Shown here: piece by piece, positions 54,715 to 64,000 of the stretch
Position numbering within the stretch: position 1 is the first letter of the stretch
Layout of the letters: every line of letters begins with the position of its first letter
NCBI RefSeq assembly: GCF_029211185.1
Contig: NZ_JARGDO010000004.1
Coordinates: 62,001-126,000 of the forward strand
Direction: 5' to 3'
Length of the DNA stretch: 64,000 nucleotides
Source of the DNA: Tessaracoccus caeni
GTDB taxonomy: Bacteria; Actinomycetota; Actinomycetes; Propionibacteriales; Propionibacteriaceae
Made by a program: the position numbers and the translations under genes
Notes under the pieces: model-generated
Database searches by the model: none
What the model saw: the letters and a program-made list of their open reading frames with translations, nothing else
What the model was told of the DNA's origin: nothing

Positions 54715-55660
54715 GCACGAGCTCGGGCCGCATGCCCTGCGCGTCGGCCAGGCGGTGGCGCGGGTGCTGGACGGGCTCGCAGGGGAGGTGATCGTCGGGT
54801 GCTCCGGTGGCCCGGACTCGCTGGCCCTCGCCCTGGCGGCGGCGTGGGCGGCGCCCAAGGCGAGGATGACCGCACGGGTGGTGATCGTCGATCATGGGCT
54901 GCAGCCCGAATCCGGCACGGTGGCTGACAGCGTGGCCGGGATCCTCGCCGCCCGCGACATCGCCGCAGAAGTGCGACGCGTGTGCGTCGACCCGTTCGCA
55001 GCAGGCCTGGAGGCCGGAGCCCGGGACGCTCGGCTGGCCGCGCTCGCTCAAGACGGCCTGCCGGTCTTGCTGGGCCACACCCTCGACGATCAGGCGGAGA
55101 CGGTGCTGCTCGGGCTTCTGCGCGGTTCGGGAACCCGGTCGCTGGCGGGCATGGCCGAGCGTCGAGGCCCTTTCATCCGTCCGCTGCTGGGTCTGCGCCG
55201 GGCCGACACGGAGGCCGCCTGTCGGGAGTGGGGCGTCGAGACGTGGATCGATCCGCACAACGCCGAGCCGCGCTTCGCCCGGGTGCGGGCGCGATCCCAT
55301 CTGGCTGAGCTGTCCGACGCCTTCGGCCGCGACGTGGCGCCGGCGCTCGCTCGCACGGCGGCGCTGGCCCGGATCGACGCCGACTTCCTGGACCGCCTGG
55401 CGGACGATGCGCTGCGCGACGCTGAGGAGGTTGACGCGCTCGAGGTGCGTCGGCTCGCCGCACTCGACGATGCGCTCCGGCTTCGGGCGATCAAGGCGTG
55501 GTTGGCGAAGGCCGGGGCAGGGGAAGCGACGATGACCCACGTGCTCGCGGTTGATGCGCTGATCGGCCACTGGCGAGGGCAAGGGCCGGTGCCGGTGCCC
55601 GGGGCGAGCGTGCGTCGCAACGACGGCCGGTTGGAGATCGTCGCGAGCACGCGCCTGTGA
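54707..55660 (+). CDS. tilS: tRNA(Ile)-lysidine synthase
   Basis: 317 residues, the short actinobacterial form lacking the C-terminal domains of E. coli TilS. The PP-loop VGCSGGPDSLALAL is at ~30-43, with VIVDHGLQPES and GHTLDDQAETVLLGLLRGSG typical of the N-type ATP pyrophosphatase. It converts C34 of the CAU anticodon to lysidine so that tRNA-Ile reads AUA. Translation is coupled to the zincin gene, and hpt follows. Confidence 0.95.
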   Translation: MARHELGPHALRVGQAVARVLDGLAGEVIVGCSGGPDSLALALAAAWAAPKARMTARVVIVDHGLQPESGTVADSVAGILAARDIAAEVRRVCVDPFAAGLEAGARDARLAALAQDGLPVLLGHTLDDQAETVLLGLLRGSGTRSLAGMAERRGPFIRPLLGLRRADTEAACREWGVETWIDPHNAEPRFARVRARSHLAELSDAFGRDVAPALARTAALARIDADFLDRLADDALRDAEEVDALEVRRLAALDDALRLRAIKAWLAKAGAGEATMTHVLAVDALIGHWRGQGPVPVPGASVRRNDGRLEIVASTRL

Positions 55661-55688
55661 CGGCCTGAATGGCGGTAGGGTGAGCCGC

Positions 55689-56240
55689 GTGGATGCCGCT
55701 GATATCTCCAATGACCTGAGCCGAGTCCTCTACACCTCCGCCGACATCGACAGGCGCATCGCCGAGATGGCGGCCCAGATCGACGCGGACTACGAGGGCC
55801 GCGAACCCCTCCTCGTCGGCGTGCTGAACGGGGCGGTCATGGTGATGAGCGACCTGCAGCGCGCCATGAAGAGCCATGTGCAGATGGACTGGATGGCGGT
55901 GTCGTCCTACGGCGCCGGAACCCAGTCCAGCGGCGTCGTGCGCATCCTGAAGGATCTGAGCGTCGACGTCGCCGGGCGCCACGTGATCGTCGTCGAGGAC
56001 ATCATCGACACCGGCCTCACCCTCAGCTACCTCATGAGCAACCTCAACTCCCGCGGACCCGCCAGCCTCGAGATCGCTGCGATGTTCCGCAAGCCGGATG
56101 CCGCGCAGATCGACGTTCCCGTCGCTTACGTCGGCTTCGACATCCCCAACGAGTTCGTGGTGGGTTACGGCCTCGACCACGCGGGGCTCTACCGCAACCT
56201 TCGCGACGTCGGCACTCTCGCGCCGCACATCTACCAGTAG
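55689..56240 (+). CDS. hpt: Hypoxanthine phosphoribosyltransferase
   Basis: 183 residues from the GTG at 55689, preceded by AGGGTGAG; the earlier GTG at 55680 is less likely because family members begin at MDAADIxxDL. The PRPP-binding motif VIVVEDIIDTGLTLSYL is intact, and the hood/flexible-loop region (DWMAVSSYGAGTQSSG) is present. It salvages hypoxanthine and guanine. The order tilS-hpt-ftsH is conserved across many bacteria. Confidence 0.95.
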   Translation: MDAADISNDLSRVLYTSADIDRRIAEMAAQIDADYEGREPLLVGVLNGAVMVMSDLQRAMKSHVQMDWMAVSSYGAGTQSSGVVRILKDLSVDVAGRHVIVVEDIIDTGLTLSYLMSNLNSRGPASLEIAAMFRKPDAAQIDVPVAYVGFDIPNEFVVGYGLDHAGLYRNLRDVGTLAPHIYQ

Positions 56241-56330
56241 TCGCGTACCCGGGCCCGCCTTCCAGCGGGCGCAGCGGGTTTCCCCCGCGCTGGTATTCTC
56301 GGGCCTGCGCTTCAATGCGCCCGAAAACGA

Positions 56331-58396
<2,066 letters not shown>

Positions 58397-58397
<1 letters not shown>

Positions 58398-58963
58398 TGG
58401 CCGTCGATCATGAGCGGGCCGCCGCCGCGATCCGTGAGCTGCTGATCGCCGTCGGCGAGGATCCCGAGCGCGATGGGCTGCAGAACACCCCTGGCAGGGT
58501 CGCCCGCGCCTACGCAGAACTGTTCTCCGGGATGGGGCAGGACGCCGGAGAGGTGCTGGGCACCACCTTCGACATCGCCCACGACGAGCTGGTGCTGGTC
58601 AAGGACATCGAACTGACCAGCTGCTGCGAGCACCACCTGCTGCCGTTCACCGGAGTGGCCCATGTGGGCTACATCCCGTCGAGGGATCGCGGGGTGGTCG
58701 GTCTGTCCAAGCTCGCCCGCCTGGTGGACGTCTATGCCCGGCGCCCGCAGGTGCAGGAACGGCTGACCGCTCAGGTCGCCGACGCGCTGGTGGAGCACTT
58801 GGGCGCGCGCGGCGTGATCGTCGTGGTCGAGGCCGTGCACATGTGCATGGCGGTGCGCGGCGTGCGCAAGCCCGGTTCCAAGACGGTCACCAGCGCCGTG
58901 CGCGGACAGCTGCGCCAGCCCGCCACCAGGGCAGAGGCGATGAGCCTGATCATCGGACGGTAG
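58397..58963 (+). CDS. folE: GTP cyclohydrolase I
   Basis: 188 residues, ATG overlapping the ftsH stop. Zinc and active-site residues are visible in [20 protein letters not shown], then [20 protein letters not shown] and [20 protein letters not shown]. It makes dihydroneopterin triphosphate, the first folate intermediate. It is the first of four adjacent folate genes. Confidence 0.97.
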
Positions 58964-58968
58964 TCCCC

Positions 58969-59796
58969 ATGGCCGCCGCGCCCGTGGTCATGGGCATCGT
59001 CAACGTCACCCCCGACTCGTTCTCCGACGGGGGACACCACCTCACCTTCCAGGCTGCGGTCGCCCACGGACGGCGTCTTCTCGCGGACGGGGCGTCGATC
59101 GTCGACGTCGGGGGAGAGTCCACCAGGCCTGGCGCCGACCGCGTTCCGGCCGCCGAGGAACAGGAGAGGGTGCTGCCGGTGATCGCCGCGCTGGCCGGTG
59201 ATGGCGCCGTCGTCTCGGTGGACACCATGCGGGCCTCCACCGCCGCCGCCGCGATCGCCGAGGGTGCGCGCATCGTCAACGACGTCTCCGGCGGGCTCGC
59301 CGATCCCGACCTCCTGCCCACGGTCGCCCCCACCGGAGCCGACGTGGTGCTGATGCACTGGCGCGCCCATTCGCGGCATATGCAGGACCATGCCGGCTAT
59401 GGCGACGTCGTGGCCGAGGTATTGGAGGAACTACTCGCCCGACGGGACGCCGCGGTCTCCGCGGGCATCGCCCCGGAGCGGATCATCCTGGACCCGGGCC
59501 TCGGGTTCGCCAAGACCCCGGAGCACAACTGGGCGCTGCTGCGACGGCTGGACAGGTTCCAGGACACCGGCCACCGCATCCTGGTTGGGGCCTCGCGCAA
59601 ACGCTTTCTCGGGGAACTGCTCGACGAGCGTCCGCCGTCCGGAAGGGACGCGGCGACGGCCACCATCTCCGCATGGTGCGCGCTGCACGGCGTGTGGGGC
59701 GTGCGCACCCATGAGGTGCGCGATCAGCTGGACGCGATCGCCGTGGCGGCGGCCTTGAGCACGCCTGGACGAGCCCCCCGGAGCACGGTCGGGTAG
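58969..59796 (+). CDS. folP: Dihydropteroate synthase
   Basis: 275 residues from the ATG five bases after folE. Signature motifs: VMGIVNVTPDSFSDGG at ~7-22, VDVGGESTRPGA, IVNDVSGGLADPDL, and near the end VGASRKRFLGELL. It joins 4-aminobenzoate to the pterin pyrophosphate and is the sulfonamide target. The TIM-barrel length is normal. Confidence 0.96.
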   Translation: MAAAPVVMGIVNVTPDSFSDGGHHLTFQAAVAHGRRLLADGASIVDVGGESTRPGADRVPAAEEQERVLPVIAALAGDGAVVSVDTMRASTAAAAIAEGARIVNDVSGGLADPDLLPTVAPTGADVVLMHWRAHSRHMQDHAGYGDVVAEVLEELLARRDAAVSAGIAPERIILDPGLGFAKTPEHNWALLRRLDRFQDTGHRILVGASRKRFLGELLDERPPSGRDAATATISAWCALHGVWGVRTHEVRDQLDAIAVAAALSTPGRAPRSTVG

Positions 59797-59837
59797 AGTC
59801 AGGACTGACAACGAACGCCATCGACAGGGGGTGACCC

Positions 59838-60194
59838 ATGGACAAGATCGTGCTCAGCGGCATCCGCGCCGTGGGGCATCACGGCGTCTTCGCGCACGAG
59901 CGCCGCGACGGACAACCGTTCGTGGTGGACGTCGAATTGCGGCTCCCCGTCGATGAGATCTCGGACCGGCTCGAGAACACCGTGAACTATGCCGAGGTCG
60001 CTCAGGCGGTCGAGGACGTGATCACCGGCGAGCCCCGCGATCTCATCGAGACGGTGGCCGGGGACGTGGCTGCGCGGTGCCTGTCCTTCCCCCGAGTCGA
60101 ATCGGTGCAGGTCACCGTGCACAAGCCCAAAGCGCCCTTGTCACAGAGTTTTACCGACGTGGCGGTCACCATCACGAGGAGCATGAATGACTAA
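59838..60194 (+). CDS. folB: Dihydroneopterin aldolase
   Basis: 118 residues. Features of FolB: DKIVLSGIRAVGHHGVFAHE at the start, the VVDVEL strand, NYAEVAQAVEDVI and the conserved Lys in TVHKPKAPL. It cleaves dihydroneopterin to 6-hydroxymethyl-dihydropterin. AGGGGGTG lies upstream of the ATG, and the end overlaps folK by 8 bases. Confidence 0.96.
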   Translation: MDKIVLSGIRAVGHHGVFAHERRDGQPFVVDVELRLPVDEISDRLENTVNYAEVAQAVEDVITGEPRDLIETVAGDVAARCLSFPRVESVQVTVHKPKAPLSQSFTDVAVTITRSMND

Positions 60195-60747
60195 CGGCCC
60201 ATTCGAAATCGACATCGACACGCTGGGCAATCTCCGGCCCATCTCGAAGGTCGTGTTCAGCCTCGGATCCAATATGGGGGAGCCCGACGAGATCCTGAGC
60301 GAGGCGATCCAGCACCTCGGTGATACCCCCGACCTGATGCTGGTGGACATCTCGCCGGTGTATCAGACCAAGCCCGTCGGCGACGTCGAACAGGACGACT
60401 TCCTGAACCTGGTGGTGATCGCGGAGTCCACGCTGGAGCCGTTGACCATCCTCGACCGGGTGCACGCCATCGAGGAGCATTTCGGGCGGGAGCGGCTGAT
60501 CCCGGGTGGCCCGCGCACGCTCGACATCGACTTGATTCTCGTCGGCCGACACAGCAGCCAACCCGGGCTCGATCTTCCGCATCCCCGCGCCCACGAACGC
60601 GCCTTCGTGCTCGTGCCGTGGCTGGACGTGGAGCCGAACGCCGAGCTCCCCGAGTACGGTCCCATCGCGGAACTCGTCGAGGACGTCGACCTGACCGGCG
60701 TGATCCGGCGCGACGACATCGTCATCGCCATGCCCGACCGATTTTGA
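60187..60747 (+). CDS. folK: 2-amino-4-hydroxy-6-hydroxymethyldihydropteridine diphosphokinase
   Basis: 186 residues. HPPK motifs: VVFSLGSNMGEPDEILSEAI (~22-41), ETDFLNLV-type region as EQDDFLNLVV, FGRERLIPGGPRTLDIDLIL and HPRAHERAFVLVP. It pyrophosphorylates hydroxymethyl-dihydropterin before FolP. The N-terminal ~20 residues are an extension compared with E. coli FolK. It overlaps folB by 8 and DUF3180 by 4 bases. Confidence 0.96.
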   Translation: MTNGPFEIDIDTLGNLRPISKVVFSLGSNMGEPDEILSEAIQHLGDTPDLMLVDISPVYQTKPVGDVEQDDFLNLVVIAESTLEPLTILDRVHAIEEHFGRERLIPGGPRTLDIDLILVGRHSSQPGLDLPHPRAHERAFVLVPWLDVEPNAELPEYGPIAELVEDVDLTGVIRRDDIVIAMPDRF

Positions 60748-61238
60748 GCTCGAGCCCCAAGCTGGGGCTGACCACGGCCCGGCAGACGATCACCGCGGTG
60801 CTGAGTGGCGCCGCGGTGGGATTCGTCATCGTGGCCCTCTTCGATGTGTCCGGGGGCTTCCCACCCGTTGTTCCCTGGTCGGTGCCGATCGTGCTCCTGC
60901 TCCTCGCGGTGGCCGCGTTCGTCTATGCTCGCGCCTTGCCGAAACGCCTCGATGAGAAGCGAGTGTCCAGTCAGGAGGCCCTGGGGGCTCTGGTGACGGC
61001 GAAGGCGATGATCATGACCGGCGCGATCCTAGCCGGGGGGCACGTCGTCTATGTGATGCGCTACGTGCATCTCATGCAGGCGCCGTCGCCGTCGGCGCGG
61101 GTGCTGCACGGCACCGTCACGATCCTGGTGTCCGTGCTCGTCGCCGCGGTGGGCGTGATGTTGGAGCGGGCATGCCTGGTGCCGGGTGGACCTGACGACG
61201 AGGACGACGACGAAGGCGCGCTTCCCGCGGCCTCGTGA
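60744..61238 (+). CDS. DUF3180 membrane protein
   Basis: 164 residues from a TTG overlapping the folK stop (TTGA). Four membrane segments are seen (ITAVLSGAAVGFVIVALF, VPIVLLLLAVAAFVYARAL, MIMTGAILAGGHVVYVM, VTILVSVLVAAVGVML), followed by an acidic tail (DDEDDDEG). The family is found right after folK in many actinobacteria; its function is unknown. Confidence 0.87.
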   Translation: MSSSPKLGLTTARQTITAVLSGAAVGFVIVALFDVSGGFPPVVPWSVPIVLLLLAVAAFVYARALPKRLDEKRVSSQEALGALVTAKAMIMTGAILAGGHVVYVMRYVHLMQAPSPSARVLHGTVTILVSVLVAAVGVMLERACLVPGGPDDEDDDEGALPAAS

Positions 61239-61294
61239 GGCGGGGCGTGAGTCTGCGCCAGTGTGCGACGCGAGGAAAGCCGCCGAATTACAGC

Positions 61295-61300
61295 TATGAT
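61295..61300 (+). promoter_or_regulatory. -10 box TATGAT of a probable leaderless transcript
   Basis: TATGAT ends 7 bases before the ATG at 61308, so transcription would begin at or next to the start codon, a common actinobacterial arrangement. No ribosome site is seen, in agreement. The -35 region is not recognisable. Confidence 0.5.
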
Positions 61301-61307
61301 ATTTCCC

Positions 61308-61916
61308 ATGGCTGGCTCACGTGTTTCCCGTCCTCTCTCCGAACGCAGCATCGCGCTCACCATCCTGGTGGTCGGCGCGGTCGCCGCTGCCGCGTCGCTC
61401 TTCGGTGACATCTGGATCGTTCGCGCGGGCGTCGTCGCCGCCGTCGTGATGTCGGTGGCGGCTTTCATCGTCGCCGGACGACAGCTGCAGCGAGAGCGTG
61501 CCGAGCACAAGGAGCAGCTGCATCACGAGGTGGAGCTGCGCACCCAGCAGGCCGAGCGCTTCCATGCCGACTCGCTGGCCATGATCGATCGGTTCAACGA
61601 CCGCATCGAGAACCTGAAGGGCGTCGTGCTGAAGCTGCGTCGCCAGCTCGCCGCCGCGCAGTCGGAGATGAGCTCGATGCGGGGCAACGCCGCGTGGCTG
61701 CGAGGCGAGATCGCGGAGCGTCAGGCCCGCATCGATGCGCTCGAGGCGCAGATCGCCGATCTCGAGAAGGAAGAGGCCAGCAACGTGGTCGAGCTTCCTG
61801 CCGCCGTGCTTCCCACCGTCGACGACATCTGGGGCGACGACGAGCATCCCACCATGGTGGACATGGGCAAGCTCGACCTGGAGCTTTACGACCAGCCGCT
61901 GCTTCGTCAGGCCTGA
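61308..61916 (+). CDS. Small membrane protein with coiled coil
   Basis: 202 residues from the ATG at 61308. Two membrane segments (IALTILVVGAVAAAASLF and VVAAVVMSVAAFIVAGR, ~15-57) are followed by a long cytosolic coiled coil (~60-155, for example LRRQLAAAQSEMSSMRG and ERQARIDALEAQIADLEKEE) and an acidic tail. Such proteins are often tethers or division-related factors, but I do not recognise the family. It converges on the NuoD-like gene. Confidence 0.82.
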   Translation: MAGSRVSRPLSERSIALTILVVGAVAAAASLFGDIWIVRAGVVAAVVMSVAAFIVAGRQLQRERAEHKEQLHHEVELRTQQAERFHADSLAMIDRFNDRIENLKGVVLKLRRQLAAAQSEMSSMRGNAAWLRGEIAERQARIDALEAQIADLEKEEASNVVELPAAVLPTVDDIWGDDEHPTMVDMGKLDLELYDQPLLRQA

Positions 61917-61925
61917 GCAGCCTTT

Positions 61926-63029
61926 TTACTTATCCGCATCGCCGATGCTGTAGCCGATACCGGCCACAGCATCGGCGATTCGGCTTTCCGGGATGCCCTC
62001 CAGGGCGACGCACAGTGCGCTGAGGTTGACGAACGACGGTGTGCGCAACGCCAGCCGCCAGGGCGTGTTGCCGCCCCTGGATACCAGAAGGCAGCCGGCG
62101 ATGCCCCACGGTGCCTCGACCTCCACCTCGTGCTCGCCCTCAGGCACTTTCAGGCGGCGGGCGAGCCGAACCGATACCTCGCCCGGGGTGGTCGCGACCA
62201 GTTCCAGAAGATGACGGATCATCGTGGCACTCGCCTGCAGCTCGTCGATGAGGATGGCGAGCCGGTCGTGCGCGTCCGCGCCGATGCGCGGAGCAACCGG
62301 TTGGAAGACCTCGCCGTAGGCGAGGTAGCCGGAGTGACGCCGGTCGAGGTCCAGACCGGTGGCCCGGGATACGGGCCCGGAGAGGCCATATGACAGACAG
62401 GTTGCGGCGGGGAGCGATGCGAGGCCCAAGAGCCTCTCCGAGGCCTCATCGAGCGCGGATCGGAGTGCGGTGCTGAGATGCTCCGTCTGGTCGAGGAGCG
62501 GGCGAATCACGAGCGGCCAATCCTCTGACATATCCGCGGAGAGTCCGCCCACCCGGTTGATCATCGGGTGAATCCGATTGCCCGTCCAGGCCCGCAAGGC
62601 ATCTCGAAGGCCTTCCACGGTGGCCCAGACGGAGTCGGCGAGTTTGCCCTCGGCCAAATAGCCGAGGAAGCAGAGGTGGCTATGCAGGCGCGCGAATTCT
62701 GCCAGCGTGGTGCGCAGATACGTCGCCCTGGGTGGGACGGGCAGCCGCATTGCGGACTCGACCGCCAATGAGACACATAGTTCCCCGCTGAATGCCGCCA
62801 GCCAGTCATGCCGGTCGGCGAGCATGATTAAGGAGCGATAATCTCGCACTTCGAAGAGCTTCTCCGCCCCACGATGACCGTAGCCAGAGCGGACATCGAC
62901 GTCGCGGAGCAGGCCATCGACAAGGTTGGCCGCCACGCTAATGGTGCCAGCCTGGGAGGGGTGCCGCCAACCCAGCGAAATCCACTTATGCCCAGGCAGC
63001 GGGAGGCCGCCAATACACCAACGCTCCAT
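61926..63029 (-). CDS. Orphan NuoD-like protein (complex I 49-kDa / hydrogenase large-subunit fold)
   Basis: 367 residues. Colinear matches to NuoD: GHRGAEKLFEVRDYRSLI, SLAVESAMRLPVPPRATYLR, EFARLHSHLCFLGYLAEG, LSGPVSRATGLDLDRRHSGY, and near the end LRTPSFVNLSALCVALEGIP. At the two quinone-pocket positions the residues differ: PSTHG of NuoD is PSQAG here (His to Ala27), and DY of RxDYL is DW (Tyr to Trp76). No other complex I gene is nearby. It is probably a non-respiratory paralogue of unknown role, in AT-rich DNA just before lsr2 and divergent from it. Confidence 0.75.
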   Translation of the reverse strand: MERWCIGGLPLPGHKWISLGWRHPSQAGTISVAANLVDGLLRDVDVRSGYGHRGAEKLFEVRDYRSLIMLADRHDWLAAFSGELCVSLAVESAMRLPVPPRATYLRTTLAEFARLHSHLCFLGYLAEGKLADSVWATVEGLRDALRAWTGNRIHPMINRVGGLSADMSEDWPLVIRPLLDQTEHLSTALRSALDEASERLLGLASLPAATCLSYGLSGPVSRATGLDLDRRHSGYLAYGEVFQPVAPRIGADAHDRLAILIDELQASATMIRHLLELVATTPGEVSVRLARRLKVPEGEHEVEVEAPWGIAGCLLVSRGGNTPWRLALRTPSFVNLSALCVALEGIPESRIADAVAGIGYSIGDADK

Positions 63030-63049
63030 TCATGGCATTATGCCTGATC

Positions 63050-63078
63050 TTGAGTTAATGTTTAAGCTACGCTAGCGT
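63050..63078 (+). promoter_or_regulatory. lsr2 promoter
   Basis: TTGAGT (63050-63055) and TAGCGT (63073-63078) are separated by 17 bases, with a ribosome site TAGGAGG just before the ATG at 63120. The flanking DNA is AT-rich, which suits autoregulation by Lsr2, a protein that prefers AT-rich DNA. Confidence 0.65.
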
Positions 63079-63119
63079 TTCTTTCGTTGGTGAACAGAGC
63101 CTAACTTAGGAGGATCCAT

Positions 63120-63464
63120 ATGGCTCGCAAGGTTGAAGTAACACTCGTCGACGATATTGACGGCACCCCGGCGGAGCGAAACGTCACGTTCGCGCTCGAA
63201 GGGAAGACCTACGAAATCGATCTCTCCCAGGGCAATTACGACAAGCTGGCCGAGGCGCTGGCTCCGTTCGTCGAGAAGGGGCGCCGCGTCACCGGTTCCC
63301 GTTCCACGGCTCGCAGCGGCTCGGCTCCGCGTCGTACTCCGGTTCCGGCGGGCAATGCCGCCGCGATCCGCTCCTGGGCATCCGAGAACGGCTACGAGGT
63401 GTCCGATCGCGGACGCATCCCCGCGGACGTCGTCGCCGCCTACGAGGCCGCGCACAACAACTGA
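63120..63464 (+). CDS. lsr2: Lsr2 nucleoid-associated protein
   Basis: 114 residues. The N-terminal dimerisation domain reads ARKVEVTLVDDIDGTPAERN and continues through TYEIDLS. A basic Ser/Arg linker leads to the C-terminal DNA-binding domain AIRSWASENGYEVSDRGRIP, with the RGR hook for the AT minor groove. It is the H-NS analogue of actinobacteria and silences horizontally acquired DNA. The adjacent clpC is its usual neighbour. Confidence 0.97.
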   Translation: MARKVEVTLVDDIDGTPAERNVTFALEGKTYEIDLSQGNYDKLAEALAPFVEKGRRVTGSRSTARSGSAPRRTPVPAGNAAAIRSWASENGYEVSDRGRIPADVVAAYEAAHNN

Positions 63465-63471
63465 GCGAAGC

Positions 63472-63488
63472 GGGGCGACGGTCGCCCC
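63472..63488 (+). terminator. GC-rich hairpin after lsr2
   Basis: GGGGCGAC (63472-63479) faces GTCGCCCC (63481-63488) almost without a loop, so about six pairs can form. It follows the lsr2 stop by 7 bases and lacks a T-tract. Weak evidence for termination. Confidence 0.4.
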
Positions 63489-63601
63489 GTTCGCGCACGG
63501 GAAAAGACGTTCCCTCCTGTTTCTCGCCGCCTTGAGTAAGCTGGGTGACAGCGTTGCCCTTGCCAGGCTCAAGCTGGCGGGTAACAGGAGGGAAAGTTAC
63601 A

Positions 63602-64000
<399 letters not shown>

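Overview
The window is a chromosomal segment of a high-GC Gram-positive actinobacterium. The evidence is the very high third-position GC, frequent GTG and TTG starts, a standalone Lsr2, the order dacB / zincin / tilS / hpt / ftsH / folE-P-B-K / DUF3180, and the pair topA-tmk with holB close by. The PTS-type sugar transporter and the gene order suggest a member of Propionibacteriaceae, but that is inference from gene content and not a computed placement.

Layout. 1-1063: end of topA, then tmk. 1105-6041 (minus): a trehalose operon with a LacI regulator, trehalose-6-phosphate hydrolase and a fused EIIABC permease, sitting between tmk and holB. 6162-12334: holB, an acidic DoxX-like membrane protein, a secreted TAP-type alpha/beta hydrolase, tRNA-Thr(CGT), a flavin amine oxidase and a strong terminator.

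12629-36832 is the standout: a 24-kb co-directional, mostly overlapping block. It encodes a ~2,030-residue Ig/fibronectin surface protein, a MoxR ATPase, a DUF58 protein, a membrane transglutaminase-fold protein without its catalytic Cys, an RDD-FHA protein, a PP2C phosphatase, a zinc-ribbon-FHA protein, a transmembrane Ser/Thr kinase, an FHA-HTH protein, an FHA-containing FtsK/EssC-type ATPase, a WXG100 protein, two WXG-headed effector candidates (one with a papain-like Cys-His-Asp domain) and likely immunity partners. I read it as a type VII-like secretion system joined to a phospho-signalling module of the kind called PFNA in bifidobacteria. EccB, EccD, EccE and MycP are not seen.

36935-40970: two repeat-rich secreted proteins flank a Phd/PIN toxin-antitoxin pair; one carries a nearly perfect 372-bp tandem duplication. 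41160-43910: a 2-hydroxyacid dehydrogenase, then amt-glnB behind GlnR-like boxes. 44013-50702 is an accessory patch: an AraC regulator divergent from an NmrA-like protein, a 5'-truncated SDR, a second PII C-terminal fragment, an AbiE toxin-antitoxin pair with a perfect inverted repeat upstream, an SRPBCC remnant, a HAD phosphatase, a long inverted repeat and palindromic repeats.

50044-64000 returns to housekeeping: a SixA-like phosphatase, a TRM11-like methylase, ppa, dacB, a DUF2342 zincin, tilS, hpt, ftsH, the folate genes, DUF3180, a coiled-coil membrane protein, an orphan degenerate NuoD-like protein, lsr2 and the start of clpC.
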